A DNA stretch of 64,000 nt from Halodesulfovibrio marinisediminis DSM 17456 (GTDB taxonomy: Bacteria > Desulfobacterota > Desulfovibrionia > Desulfovibrionales > Desulfovibrionaceae). This document shows positions 54,365-62,275 of this stretch, in pieces. Each line of letters begins with the position of its first letter. The stretch's first letter is position 1. The DNA lies in the NCBI RefSeq assembly GCF_900129975.1, contig NZ_FSRG01000003.1, forward strand, positions 670,997 to 734,996. The letters are read 5' to 3'. The notes under the pieces are model-generated. The model ran no database searches. It worked only from the letters and a program-made list of their open reading frames with translations, and was not told where the DNA came from. The translations under genes were made by a program, and so were the position numbers.

Positions 54365-54498
54365 TGTGTTGACTGCTTATGCTTGCACAGTAAAAAATTA
54401 AAAAAGCATATGCTCTTATTAAATTTGATGGATGAGATGCATGCTTAATATATTGCTACTTGTATTAAAAGTAAGCGAATTACTATGAGTAGATCACG

Positions 54499-54533
54499 AA
54501 AAAATGGTGGAGTAGAGACTCCACCATTTTTTT
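54499..54533. terminator. Bidirectional terminator, ferredoxin / peroxiredoxin
   Basis: AAAAAATGGTGGAGT / ACTCCACCATTTTTT around AGAG. Its right edge touches the stop of the minus-strand peroxiredoxin gene. Confidence 0.92.
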
Positions 54534-55011
54534 ATGCGGTTCCGTGCTCTTTCAGATAGGTAAGCACGGTATGTGCATGGTCTGCTGTTTTGAATTTGTT
54601 GAAGACTTGTTCGATAACTCCATCTTCGCCGACAAGAAAACTTATTCGGTGAATACCTTCATAAACTTTGCCCATGAACTTTTTTTCTGCCCACACGCCA
54701 AACTGTTCGGCAATCTCGTGGTTCTCGTCAGAAAGCAAAGAAAAAGCGAGTAGTTCTTTGCGGGCAAATTTATCCAGACGTGTTATTGGATCAGGGCTGA
54801 TGCCAAGAATTGCAATTCCCATTGCGTCAAATGTATTAAGGTTGTCACGCAACCCTTGTGCCTGAGTGACTCAGCCGGATGTGGATGCTTTAGGATAGAA
54901 ATACACCAGCACACGTTGCTTACCTTTAAAATTTGAAAGACAGATCTCTTCTCCTGATTGATTTATCAGGCAAAAATCTGGTGCAGGGTCACCTTGTTTT
55001 AGTGTTTTCAT
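54532..55011 (-). CDS. bcp: Bcp-type peroxiredoxin, predicted selenoprotein (Sec47)
   Basis: 160 codons (159 residues counting selenocysteine) from ATG 55011, with a strong ribosome site AAGGAGTGACT. The frame reads MKTLKQGDPAPDFCL, then RVLVYFYPKASTSG, an in-frame TGA at 54871-54873 (codon 47), then VTQAQGLRDNL, LGISPDP, FGVWAEKKFMGK and GIHRISFLVGEDG. E. coli Bcp has PKAMTPGC-TVQACGLRDN here, so TGA sits exactly on the peroxidatic Cys; both sides of the TGA are well conserved, arguing against decay. A hairpin follows the TGA (54844-54870). The usual resolving Cys (TVQAC) is Gln, so reduction must use an external thiol or Cys14/Cys24. Read without Sec it would be a 46-residue fragment. It reduces hydroperoxides in the cytoplasm. 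Confidence 0.88.
54844..54870 (-). promoter_or_regulatory. Candidate bacterial SECIS hairpin
   Basis: Directly after the in-frame TGA, the minus strand gives stem GTCAC / GTGAC (5 bp), an internal loop, then CAA-GGG-TTG or GCA-CAAGGGT-TGC, with Gs in the apical loop 16-18 nt from the TGA. The position and size fit bacterial SECIS elements bound by SelB. The fold is drawn by eye. Confidence 0.6.
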
Positions 55012-55426
55012 AGTCACTCCTTATGATGAAGACAGTTTGTTATTCTACTGTATGACATCTGAACCTAGGGTTTCATTATTAGTTCTATAGCGTTGTGCGA
55101 TCATACGTATGATATTTCGAAGCTCTTATCATAACTATTTGACGTTCCAATTTTTTAATAACTCATTTTGTGTTGCTGGTTATGATGAAGCGAGACAAGC
55201 AAACTATGGTAATGCACCATGAGTTTTAGATTTGAGCAAGCATAATGGTGTCTTTATTACAAGTTAACATAATCACAAAGGTCAAACTGACCCCCTTATG
55301 AAAGAAAGGGGAAAAAATCTAAGCCCGTTATTTCAATAACCACATAAGCTTCAAGGAGAAACAGCAAAAAGCATTGTGTATCTCATAGGGCTTTAATATG
55401 TCATGATCAATGGTTAGTGCACAAAT
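55012..55426. other. AT-rich intergenic region upstream of the peroxiredoxin gene
   Basis: About 415 bp, no gene seen. It contains the perfect palindrome ATCATACGTATGAT (55100-55113) about 90 bp upstream of the peroxiredoxin start, a GGTCA-AAC-TGACC pair near 55283, and CCCCTT/AAGGGG near 55294-55313. The promoter of the peroxiredoxin gene must lie here. Confidence 0.4.
55100..55113. promoter_or_regulatory. Palindrome, candidate operator of the peroxiredoxin gene
   Basis: ATCATAC/GTATGAT, perfect 14-bp palindrome in the upstream region of the peroxiredoxin gene. It does not match a PerR, Fur or OxyR box that I know. Confidence 0.35.
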
Positions 55427-55460
55427 AAAAAAGCCCGTGTAAAAAACTACACGGGCTTTT
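55427..55460 (-). terminator. Terminator of the M23 peptidase gene
   Basis: GCCCGTGT / ACACGGGC with an A run on the plus strand left side (U run on the minus strand), 17 bp beyond the stop at 55477. Confidence 0.9.
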
Positions 55461-55476
55461 GATGATTATTTAATGG

Positions 55477-56793
55477 CTAGTTAAAATTGAGTTTGTCCGT
55501 AATGTTGTACTGAATCCAACGAGGATCGAACCACTCGACAGGAGTTACTGGAATACCAGAAACTATGACGCCAAAGTGGAGGTGGTCTCCACCGGACATT
55601 CCAGTCGAGCCGGATATACCGATGATATCTCCCTGGCTTACGACAGAACCGACAGTTGTCTTGATTTCAGTCATATGCGCATACAATGTTTGCAATCCAA
55701 GGCCATGATCAATGATAGCAACATTTCCGTAAATTCCGAGGTTCCCTGTGTAAACAACAGTACCTTTGTTTGCCGCAGGAATTGGAGATTGTTTACGGGA
55801 AGCAAGGTCGAGGCCTAAATGTGTTTGTTGGTCAATTACCTTATCGTTGTAAATGTAGCTTCTGCGGTCACCAAATCCTGCACGAGTTGCGGAGTTAGGG
55901 AAACGCATGAACTTGCTTTTCCATAAAATGGAAGAAGATGTTTGGCGACCAATTTTGATAAGAGCTGCGCGGTTTTCTTTGCGGATTTTTCTGTTCACCG
56001 TAAGAAAACGTTCAAGGTTTGTTTTTGCCTCTGGAGTGTCTTTGTTAAAGGCAGGCATTACACTATTCAAGAAACGATCACTTAAGCGAATTTTATCATG
56101 ACGGAATTTGCGGGAGAGAGGATTGATGGCGAACGGCTGGTTGTAGATATTACCAGCAACATCCATTGCGAATACAGTAGGGGTATAGTCTTTTCTCTCT
56201 ATATCATGAGGGAAAGCAAAAAGGCTGATGTATGTGCCGTCTGCTTGTTTATAGCCTGGGAAGAAGATGTCGTTAACTTTTACGCCTGAAGTGTCTACAG
56301 GCTCAGATACAGTGTAAGCAATTACACCAGTACCACCTTGCCAAATGTTTGGCGGCAGTGATTTTATGGTAACACTTGGTGGAGTATTATCCATTCTCAT
56401 TGTAACAATTTTGCGAGTGGTGTTCCCTTTGCCAAAGGCTGCGAGAGAGGTGTCAGTCGCTGTAATGATCATTTCAAATGCGCCATCGGAAACATTCGCA
56501 TTTGCAAGAGGAATATTAAGTGTGATTGATTTTCTTCCCGGCTCAAAGTCAGTAGAGTACAACGGGATATTTTTGGAATTTTTACGAACCGCAATGGAAA
56601 GATTTTTAAGCTCAGAAGTAACATCGTGTAGCGAAAGAGTGACGGTGCTGTTTTTGTTAACTCGAGCATTTTCTTTATCAACTGCAACGATTGGGCCTTG
56701 CTGGTCTTTAAATAAAAGCCAGCCGGCAATCGTACCGCCGCAAATGAGGGATAAGAATACAATGAAAAAGAATGTTTTTTTAAGGCTCGCCAT
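55477..56793 (-). CDS. M23 (LytM) family metallopeptidase
   Basis: 438 residues from the ATG at 56793 (AAGGGACTGCTC upstream). One N-terminal membrane anchor or signal (about 6-28), then beta-rich regions (Ig-like, about 35-210) and a C-terminal LytM domain. Zinc and catalytic residues are intact: His325 and Asp329 in THLGLDLAS, His373 in LYAHM, His406 in DHLHFG. It should be an active peptidoglycan endopeptidase acting in the periplasm, unlike the degenerate EnvC/NlpD-type activators. Monocistronic, with its own terminator. Confidence 0.92.
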   Translation of the reverse strand: MASLKKTFFFIVFLSLICGGTIAGWLLFKDQQGPIVAVDKENARVNKNSTVTLSLHDVTSELKNLSIAVRKNSKNIPLYSTDFEPGRKSITLNIPLANANVSDGAFEMIITATDTSLAAFGKGNTTRKIVTMRMDNTPPSVTIKSLPPNIWQGGTGVIAYTVSEPVDTSGVKVNDIFFPGYKQADGTYISLFAFPHDIERKDYTPTVFAMDVAGNIYNQPFAINPLSRKFRHDKIRLSDRFLNSVMPAFNKDTPEAKTNLERFLTVNRKIRKENRAALIKIGRQTSSSILWKSKFMRFPNSATRAGFGDRRSYIYNDKVIDQQTHLGLDLASRKQSPIPAANKGTVVYTGNLGIYGNVAIIDHGLGLQTLYAHMTEIKTTVGSVVSQGDIIGISGSTGMSGGDHLHFGVIVSGIPVTPVEWFDPRWIQYNITDKLNFN

Positions 56794-57099
56794 GAGCAGT
56801 CCCTTATACAACGTTAATGTGATGGAATGGGGTAATAATTAAGATTTCCTAGAACAGGTTTTTGATAGGTGTCGTTGCAACCATGCTAAGGCGTGCGATG
56901 ACACTATGGTTAAATCTAACCATAAATCAAAAAAATTGACTACTTCATGATATTTGTGGATGCGCCAATGAGAGTTGAGTAAAAGAAATACTCAATGTTC
57001 CATAAAGTGGAAAAGCGCAGCAGCCGATGAGACTGTACCTAGATCTACCGAATCTAACAAGTCAAAGAATCAGCTGCTATTCATATCGTAATGTGTGTT
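56794..57099. other. Intergenic region with two inverted repeats
   Basis: About 305 bp without a gene. ATGGTTA-AATC-TAACCAT (56906-56923) and TTGAGTA-AAAGAAA-TACTCAA (56975-56995) are perfect 7-bp inverted repeats with no U run. They lie between the CBS gene end and the M23 promoter side. Confidence 0.45.
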
Positions 57100-57525
57100 T
57101 TACGTATCTAGCGCATCCATTAACTCAATCGTTAATCGTAAAAAGTCAGCCTCTGTTATGATTCCTACAAGCATGTCTTTTTCTATAACAGGCAGGCAGC
57201 CGTATTTATGGTTTAGAAGAAGCTCGGCTGCGTCTCTAAGGCTCGCATCCGGAGCTACTGTATAGACATCATCTCGCATGATTTCTGATACAGGGATTGA
57301 CGCCTCAATTTCATCCTGCTCATCTCTGCCAATATCTGCTAATTTTGATAGGGTAGAAGATAAAATGTCTCTGTGGGTTATAAGGCCGACAAAAATGTTT
57401 CCTTCCTCAATGACAGGGATATGACGAATACGTGCCAGTTCCATTAGTGACTTGGCAGCCATTAAAGAGTCAGATTTTTTGAGTGTGAACATATTGGTGG
57501 ACATCAGGTCTTGTACATGAAGCAT
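57100..57525 (-). CDS. CBS-pair domain protein
   Basis: 141 residues from the ATG at 57525, where GGAGACCATT is the ribosome site; an ATG four codons earlier overlaps that site. Two CBS motifs, VQDLMSTNMFTLKKSDSLMAA (3-23) with HIPVIEEGNIFVGLITHRD, and VSEIMRDDVYTVAPDASLRDA with CLPVIEKDMLVGIITEADF, form one Bateman module that binds adenosine nucleotides. No fused effector domain, so it is a stand-alone energy-state sensor. Confidence 0.92.
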   Translation of the reverse strand: MLHVQDLMSTNMFTLKKSDSLMAAKSLMELARIRHIPVIEEGNIFVGLITHRDILSSTLSKLADIGRDEQDEIEASIPVSEIMRDDVYTVAPDASLRDAAELLLNHKYGCLPVIEKDMLVGIITEADFLRLTIELMDALDT

Positions 57526-57703
57526 AATGGTCTCCATTGATTTCTAATTTACACAATGTTCATATGGTGTTGCAGAGCGTTAAACCTTGGTGACGGTTGA
57601 CTTGTGAAGAAAAATCTGCTTCTCAAGCCGAACAGATATTGAATTCAGTGTAACGTCTGCTTGTTTTTCTGACTATACTATTTCACGTTAAAGGAATCTT
57701 ATT

Positions 57704-58348
57704 TTGCCGAACGATTTGAAGCGCAATAGAGAGAGAATGGTTCGTGACCAGCTTGAAAGGCGACATATCACTGATCCGAACGTGTTAAACGCAATGCGGA
57801 CTGTGCCAAGGCATAAGTTTGTTCAGGAAGCCCTGCGGCTTAGTGCTTATGATGATAACGCGTTGCCAATAGGCTATGGACAGACTATCTCTCAGCCATA
57901 CATCGTTGGCCTTATGTCAGAGGCATTAGAAGCCGAACCTGGGATGAGTGTGCTTGAAATTGGCACCGGTTCCGGCTATCAAGCTGCTGTACTTTGTGAA
58001 ATGGGCTTACAGGTTTATTCTGTCGAGCGTATTCCTGAATTACACACTGCTGCGGGAAAGCTTTTTGCTGAGCTTGGTTATACTGGAGTTCAGTTTAAAC
58101 TAGACGATGGTACTCTTGGCTGGCCGGAGAAAGCGCCATTTGATCGAATCATGGTCACAGCAGGAGGGCCCGAAATTCCTAAACCTCTCGTTGATCAACT
58201 GGCTGATCCAGGAATTCTTGTGTTGCCTGTCGGGCGTATGAAACGAATGCAACAGCTTGTACGAATACGAAAAAATAACGGTGACATCACTCTGGAAAAG
58301 CTGGCCAGTGTAGCTTTCGTAGATTTGGTGGGTGCACACGGGTGGTAA
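57704..58348 (+). CDS. pcm: Protein-L-isoaspartate O-methyltransferase
   Basis: 214 residues starting at TTG 57704, with AAAGGAATC as ribosome site and no better in-frame ATG before residue 12. SAM-binding motif [15 protein letters not shown] (about 84-98), catalytic-region [18 protein letters not shown] (about 51-68) and C-terminal PVGR segment. Repairs isoaspartyl residues in aged proteins using S-adenosylmethionine. The DedA-like gene begins 4 bp after its stop. Confidence 0.95.
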   Translation: MPNDLKRNRERMVRDQLERRHITDPNVLNAMRTVPRHKFVQEALRLSAYDDNALPIGYGQTISQPYIVGLMSEALEAEPGMSVLEIGTGSGYQAAVLCEMGLQVYSVERIPELHTAAGKLFAELGYTGVQFKLDDGTLGWPEKAPFDRIMVTAGGPEIPKPLVDQLADPGILVLPVGRMKRMQQLVRIRKNNGDITLEKLASVAFVDLVGAHGW

Positions 58349-58352
58349 CTTA

Positions 58353-58937
58353 ATGAAGTTGATGTCTAAGGTGATGGACTGGATTTCAAGATCTGCTCTA
58401 TCTCCTAAAGCTAAATGGACACTGGCAATCGTTGCTTTTACAGAGTCCATCATTTTTCCTCTTCCTCCTGATTTGCTTCTGATTCCAATGGCGCTTACTC
58501 AGCGTAAAAAGGCATTTTTTTTTGCAACAATATGCACGGCAGCGTCAGTGCTCGGGGGAATAGTCGGCTATTATATTGGATATAATTTCATGGACTACGT
58601 AGGGATGCCGATTGTTCGTTTCTATAATTTATCCAATGAATATGTAGCCATTAAAGACTGGTACGACACTTACAACGCATGGGCTGTTGCTGCCGCGGGG
58701 CTAACTCCTGTTCCGTATAAATTATGCACTCTTTCTGCCGGTGCTTTTAAGGTTAATTTCGGTATCTTCCTTTTCGCTTCAGTCGTAAGCCGTAGTATGC
58801 GTTTTTTTGCTATTGCCGGTCTTATTTATGTGTTTGGCGAACGGGCACGGTACTTTTTGGAAAAGCGTTTTGATCTTGTTTTACTCGCTGCACTTGTGCT
58901 TGGTATTGCCGGATTTGTCGTTTTAAAATTTCTCTAA
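58353..58937 (+). CDS. DedA/YqaA-like inner membrane protein
   Basis: 194 residues from the ATG at 58353. Several hydrophobic helices; the segment FTESIIFPLPPDLLLIPMAL (about 36-55) is the re-entrant ExxxxxPxPxD motif of the DedA/VTT superfamily, and GLTPVPYKLCTLSAGAF (about 123-139) is the second conserved half with its Pro and Lys. Members are lipid scramblases or undecaprenyl-phosphate flippases. Substrate is unknown here. Likely coupled to pcm. Confidence 0.9.
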   Translation: MKLMSKVMDWISRSALSPKAKWTLAIVAFTESIIFPLPPDLLLIPMALTQRKKAFFFATICTAASVLGGIVGYYIGYNFMDYVGMPIVRFYNLSNEYVAIKDWYDTYNAWAVAAAGLTPVPYKLCTLSAGAFKVNFGIFLFASVVSRSMRFFAIAGLIYVFGERARYFLEKRFDLVLLAALVLGIAGFVVLKFL

Positions 58938-59015
58938 TGGCTAATTTCTCGAGTCGACAGCTTGACTGATCGGATGAACTGCTTATCTAGCCATTAAATA
59001 TAAGGAGTTGCAAAT

Positions 59016-59918
59016 ATGTCTTCTTGCAGCGGTTGCTCCTCTTCCAAGGAATTTGCTCCAGGGAAAGAGATTAAAGCGAGCCCAAAAAAGAATATTCAAG
59101 ATGAGATGATTAACTGTACGCTGGATAAGATCCGCCACAAGTTATTCATTATGAGCGGTAAAGGTGGAGTGGGTAAAAGCTCCGTTACCGTTAACACCGC
59201 AGCGGCACTTGCTGCTAAGGGGTTTAAAGTAGGTATTCTTGATGTTGATATCCATGGTCCAAGTATTCCTGGCCTTCTTGGTGTTAAGGATACTGGTCTG
59301 GAAGCTGATCGCGGTGGTTTACTGAACCCAGCGAAGGTTAACGACAATTTATATGTTGTTTCCATGGATTCCCTGTTGAAAGATAAGGACACTGCAGTGT
59401 TATGGCGTGGTCCTAAAAAAACAGCAGCAATCCGCCAGTTTGTTTCTGATGTGAACTGGGGTGAGCTTGATTTTCTGCTCATCGATTCCCCTCCGGGCAC
59501 TGGTGATGAACACATGACGGTTCTGAAAACTATTCCGGATGCTACATCAGTTGTAGTTACTACTCCGCAGGAGGTTTCCCTTGCAGACGTGCGTAAGGCG
59601 GTTAACTTCCTTCAGTACGCAAAGGCTAGCGTTCTCGGTGTAGTAGAAAATATGAGTGGCCTTTCTTGTCCGCACTGTGGCGAGGAGATCGAGCTCTTTA
59701 AAAAGGGCGGCGGTAAAGAACTTGCTGAAAAATACGGCCTTGAATTCCTTGGTGGTATCCCGCTCGATCCTGCAACCGTAGTGGCTGCTGACAGAGGCAT
59801 TCCGGTGGTAATGCTTGAAGAAGAAACTGCTGCAAAGCGTGCGTTCTTGAATCTTGCAGATAATATTGTGAAAGCGTTAGACTGTAGTCTTGAGTCTGTT
59901 TCTTCAGATAATTCTTAA
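59016..59918 (+). CDS. Mrp/NBP35-type P-loop ATPase (iron-sulfur carrier)
   Basis: 300 residues with a strong AAGGAGTTGCAAAT ribosome site. Deviant Walker A GKGGVGKSS at 48-56, DVDIHGPSIPGLLG, LLIDSPPGTGDEH and the C-terminal CPHCG (CxxC) that bridges a labile [4Fe-4S] cluster in the dimer. An unusual N-terminus, MSSCSGCSSS with CxxC, adds a possible second cluster site as in NBP35. It likely delivers FeS clusters to apo-proteins. Ends at a terminator. Confidence 0.93.
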   Translation: MSSCSGCSSSKEFAPGKEIKASPKKNIQDEMINCTLDKIRHKLFIMSGKGGVGKSSVTVNTAAALAAKGFKVGILDVDIHGPSIPGLLGVKDTGLEADRGGLLNPAKVNDNLYVVSMDSLLKDKDTAVLWRGPKKTAAIRQFVSDVNWGELDFLLIDSPPGTGDEHMTVLKTIPDATSVVVTTPQEVSLADVRKAVNFLQYAKASVLGVVENMSGLSCPHCGEEIELFKKGGGKELAEKYGLEFLGGIPLDPATVVAADRGIPVVMLEEETAAKRAFLNLADNIVKALDCSLESVSSDNS

Positions 59919-59957
59919 CGCTGACAGTTAAAGCACGGTACTCAGTTGTCGTAAAAT

Positions 59958-59990
59958 AAAAACCATGACGGTTTTCGTCATGGTTTTTTT
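59958..59990 (+). terminator. Terminator after the Mrp-type ATPase gene
   Basis: AAAACCATGACG / CGTCATGGTTTT around GTTTT, then a T run. Confidence 0.92.
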
Positions 59991-60131
59991 ATGTAAAAGT
60001 CGAAAAAATACTTTAAATAACCTTAGATGGTATCAATATATTATAATTTGCTGTCGTAGCAGTCTTTGCACCTTGTATGAACTGTGGTACACAGCGTTAT
60101 CTTGAATAAACCAGCTAGAGGTAGAGCACAC

Positions 60132-60686
60132 ATGTTTAATTTGGCGAACAAGATTACCATGTTCAGAGTGTTGTTGGTTCCTTTTGTGGTAGTACTTTTG
60201 TACTTCCCTAATAAGACAACATGTTTACTTGCATTTTTTCTTTTTTCCCTTGCTTCTTTTTCAGACCTGATAGACGGCTTTATTGCCCGTCGTGAAGGCA
60301 TGGTGACAAGTTTTGGCAAATTCCTTGATCCGCTTGCGGACAAGCTTTTGATCTGTTCAGTACTTATCATGCTTGTAGAACTGGGATGGGCTCCAGCTTG
60401 GGTTGTTATTACAATTATTTGTCGAGAGCTTATTGTAACTGGGTTGCGAGCAATGGCTGCAGATGAAGGTATTGTTATTGCGGCGGATAAGTACGGGAAA
60501 ATGAAAACCGTATTACAAATGCTTGCACTTTCACCTATGATCATTCACTACCCTTTGTTTGGGTATGATGTTGCCGTTATTGGTGAAATACTTCTTTACA
60601 TTGCACTGGTCCTGACTGTATTTTCTGGCGGAAATTATCTTTTCGGTTTTTACAAAAACTGGTTGCAGCAGGACGAGCAACAATAG
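60132..60686 (+). CDS. pgsA: CDP-diacylglycerol-glycerol-3-phosphate 3-phosphatidyltransferase
   Basis: 184 residues from the ATG at 60132 (AGAGGTAGAGCACAC upstream). Membrane enzyme with the CDP-alcohol phosphotransferase motif DG-x2-AR-x8-G-x3-D-x3-D: IDGFIARREGMVTSFGKFLD then PLADK at about 45-76. N-terminal NLANKITMFRVLLVPF is typical of PgsA. It makes phosphatidylglycerophosphate, the precursor of phosphatidylglycerol and cardiolipin. Followed after 64 bp by an FtsB-like cluster. Confidence 0.95.
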   Translation: MFNLANKITMFRVLLVPFVVVLLYFPNKTTCLLAFFLFSLASFSDLIDGFIARREGMVTSFGKFLDPLADKLLICSVLIMLVELGWAPAWVVITIICRELIVTGLRAMAADEGIVIAADKYGKMKTVLQMLALSPMIIHYPLFGYDVAVIGEILLYIALVLTVFSGGNYLFGFYKNWLQQDEQQ

Positions 60687-60750
60687 AAATTCTGCTGAGG
60701 TATTCGACAGAAGGTACGTCCCTTTTATGTTAGACTCGCAAGGATAATAC

Positions 60751-61023
60751 ATGAAAGAACTTGAAGAATTGAAAAGCAGGTTGCGCAATTGCCTGCATAC
60801 AATTCTTGAGCTGGAACCTGATCTTGATGACATTGAGTTAAGTCATGATTTGCGGGATGAGTTTGGCATGTTAAAAATGCTAATCGAGCGAATCAATGAG
60901 ATGGAGCTGGTTGAAGATGATGTTGCACGTATTGAAACTGCAACTGCTAACTTCTTGGAAGAGCTACAACTCCCAATGTCACATCTAAAGGTTACTGCTG
61001 AAAAGCGACGTTTTTTACAATAG
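60751..61023 (+). CDS. Small helical hypothetical protein
   Basis: 90 residues, AAGGATAATAC upstream. Highly charged and probably all-helical (LEELKSRLRNCLHTILELEP, DLRDEFGMLKMLIERINEMEL), acidic, with no membrane segment. It lies directly upstream of an FtsB-like gene (2-bp gap), which suggests a link to division or simply co-expression. I do not recognise the family. Confidence 0.8.
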   Translation: MKELEELKSRLRNCLHTILELEPDLDDIELSHDLRDEFGMLKMLIERINEMELVEDDVARIETATANFLEELQLPMSHLKVTAEKRRFLQ

Positions 61024-61025
61024 CG

Positions 61026-61337
61026 ATGTTAGTAAAACGAACTTTGCTGGCTTTATCAGTCTTGCTCAATCTTACATTGGTTGCTTATTTGTTAATGAGT
61101 GATAACGGATTGCGTAATTATCAGACTCTTAAAGCTGATACGTATGCTTTTACCCAACAGCAAGATATGCTTGACGAAAAAGCGTATATGCTGAGTCATG
61201 AAATACGCCTTTTGCAGAATGACTCTGATTACGTGGAAAAAATTATAAGAGCGCGTCTTGGGTTTGTTAAGAGCAGTGAAATATTATATATTTTTCCAGA
61301 TAGCAAAATAAAGATTCCTGTTGGAGTACATGAATGA
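61026..61337 (+). CDS. FtsB/DivIC-like septum formation protein
   Basis: 103 residues: a short cytoplasmic start, one membrane helix (about 6-24, LLALSVLLNLTLVAYLLMS), then a periplasmic coiled coil (KADTYAFTQQQDMLDEKAYMLSHEIRLLQND) and the conserved YVEKIIRARLGFVKSSEILYIFP end of the FtsB/DivIC family. These proteins bridge FtsL and FtsQ in the divisome. It overlaps the next gene by ATGA (4 bp). Confidence 0.9.
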   Translation: MLVKRTLLALSVLLNLTLVAYLLMSDNGLRNYQTLKADTYAFTQQQDMLDEKAYMLSHEIRLLQNDSDYVEKIIRARLGFVKSSEILYIFPDSKIKIPVGVHE

Positions 61338-62245
61338 TTCAAGCAAAGATCAAGTGGTATAAGGAAGTATTGGAACTCGATCCTGGTTCTAAGGTCTTCT
61401 TTCCTCTTGCGCGTCTTCTTGTAAAAGAGAGGGATCTTATTGAAGCTGTCTCTGTTCTCAAAGCAGGATTAGAGAGGCATCCTGAGCACTTTGAAGCTCG
61501 TTTGCTTTTGTTAAACTGTCTTGAGCGAGTTGAAGATTTTGACCAGATTAATACAGAGCTTGGCGCGCTTGGAGAAATTCTGAAGCGCTACCCGAAGTTT
61601 TGGAAAATCTGGGCAGACTTACTTGCTGCTGAACCAGGATCTCAAGATGCAGCTCTTGCAATGACATTTCTTGCTGCAGCATTTGAAGAAACACCTATCA
61701 CTTGGCGTGATGTTATAGACAGAGGGCTTCAGGCTTGTCTGGAAGATAATACAGATACGTTTGTTGCGTCTCAGCTAGAACGGAAACAACAAGCTCCATC
61801 AGGTCGTGAACCGTTATCTGCCGATGATGTTATGCCATCGGTAGAAGAAATTGCGGAAACGGTTGCGTCTACTGTCTCGCCTCAAGATGTTTCTCAATTG
61901 AAAAGTTTAGCCGAACTAGAGGGTGAAATACCGCTTATACGTAAACAGGACCCTGTTTTTAGCGGAAGCATGGAAGGGGGGGAGTCAATTTCAGAACGCA
62001 CGTTATCTATGGCGCAAATTCTTGCTGACCAAGGCGATCTGAAAGGTGCTCTCGAAATCTGTGATGAACTCACAGAGCAAGTAACAAGTAGGGAAGAGCT
62101 TGAGAATATTACTGAGCTTCGAGCAAAGATTCTGGCAGATAAAAAGAATTTTGTGCCGGAAGATACTGAAGTTGTTACAAGCAAGGACAGGATTGTTCAT
62201 ACGCTTGAAGCACTTGCAGAACGTTTAGAAGCCAGAGCCTCATGA
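61334..62245 (+). CDS. TPR-containing hypothetical protein
   Basis: 303 residues. N-terminal tetratricopeptide-type helices (KIKWYKEVLELDPGSKVFF, EAVSVLKAGLERHPEHFEA, LLNCLERVEDFDQINTELG), a linker (about 150-225) and a C-terminal helical hairpin (MAQILADQGDLKGALEICDEL) that resembles another TPR. Cytoplasmic. Overlaps the FtsB-like gene by 4 bp and so is translated with it; role unknown, possibly a scaffold in envelope biogenesis or division. Confidence 0.85.
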   Translation: MIQAKIKWYKEVLELDPGSKVFFPLARLLVKERDLIEAVSVLKAGLERHPEHFEARLLLLNCLERVEDFDQINTELGALGEILKRYPKFWKIWADLLAAEPGSQDAALAMTFLAAAFEETPITWRDVIDRGLQACLEDNTDTFVASQLERKQQAPSGREPLSADDVMPSVEEIAETVASTVSPQDVSQLKSLAELEGEIPLIRKQDPVFSGSMEGGESISERTLSMAQILADQGDLKGALEICDELTEQVTSREELENITELRAKILADKKNFVPEDTEVVTSKDRIVHTLEALAERLEARAS

Positions 62246-62275
62246 TTTTTTCCACGATCGTTTCAGGAGATAGCA

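Noticed and set aside
54532-54852. Reading the peroxiredoxin as a 106-residue protein or as a nonsense pseudogene
   Set aside because: Codons on both sides of the TGA are conserved with Bcp, the upstream start has a strong ribosome site, and the TGA falls exactly on the catalytic position; selenocysteine is the simpler reading.
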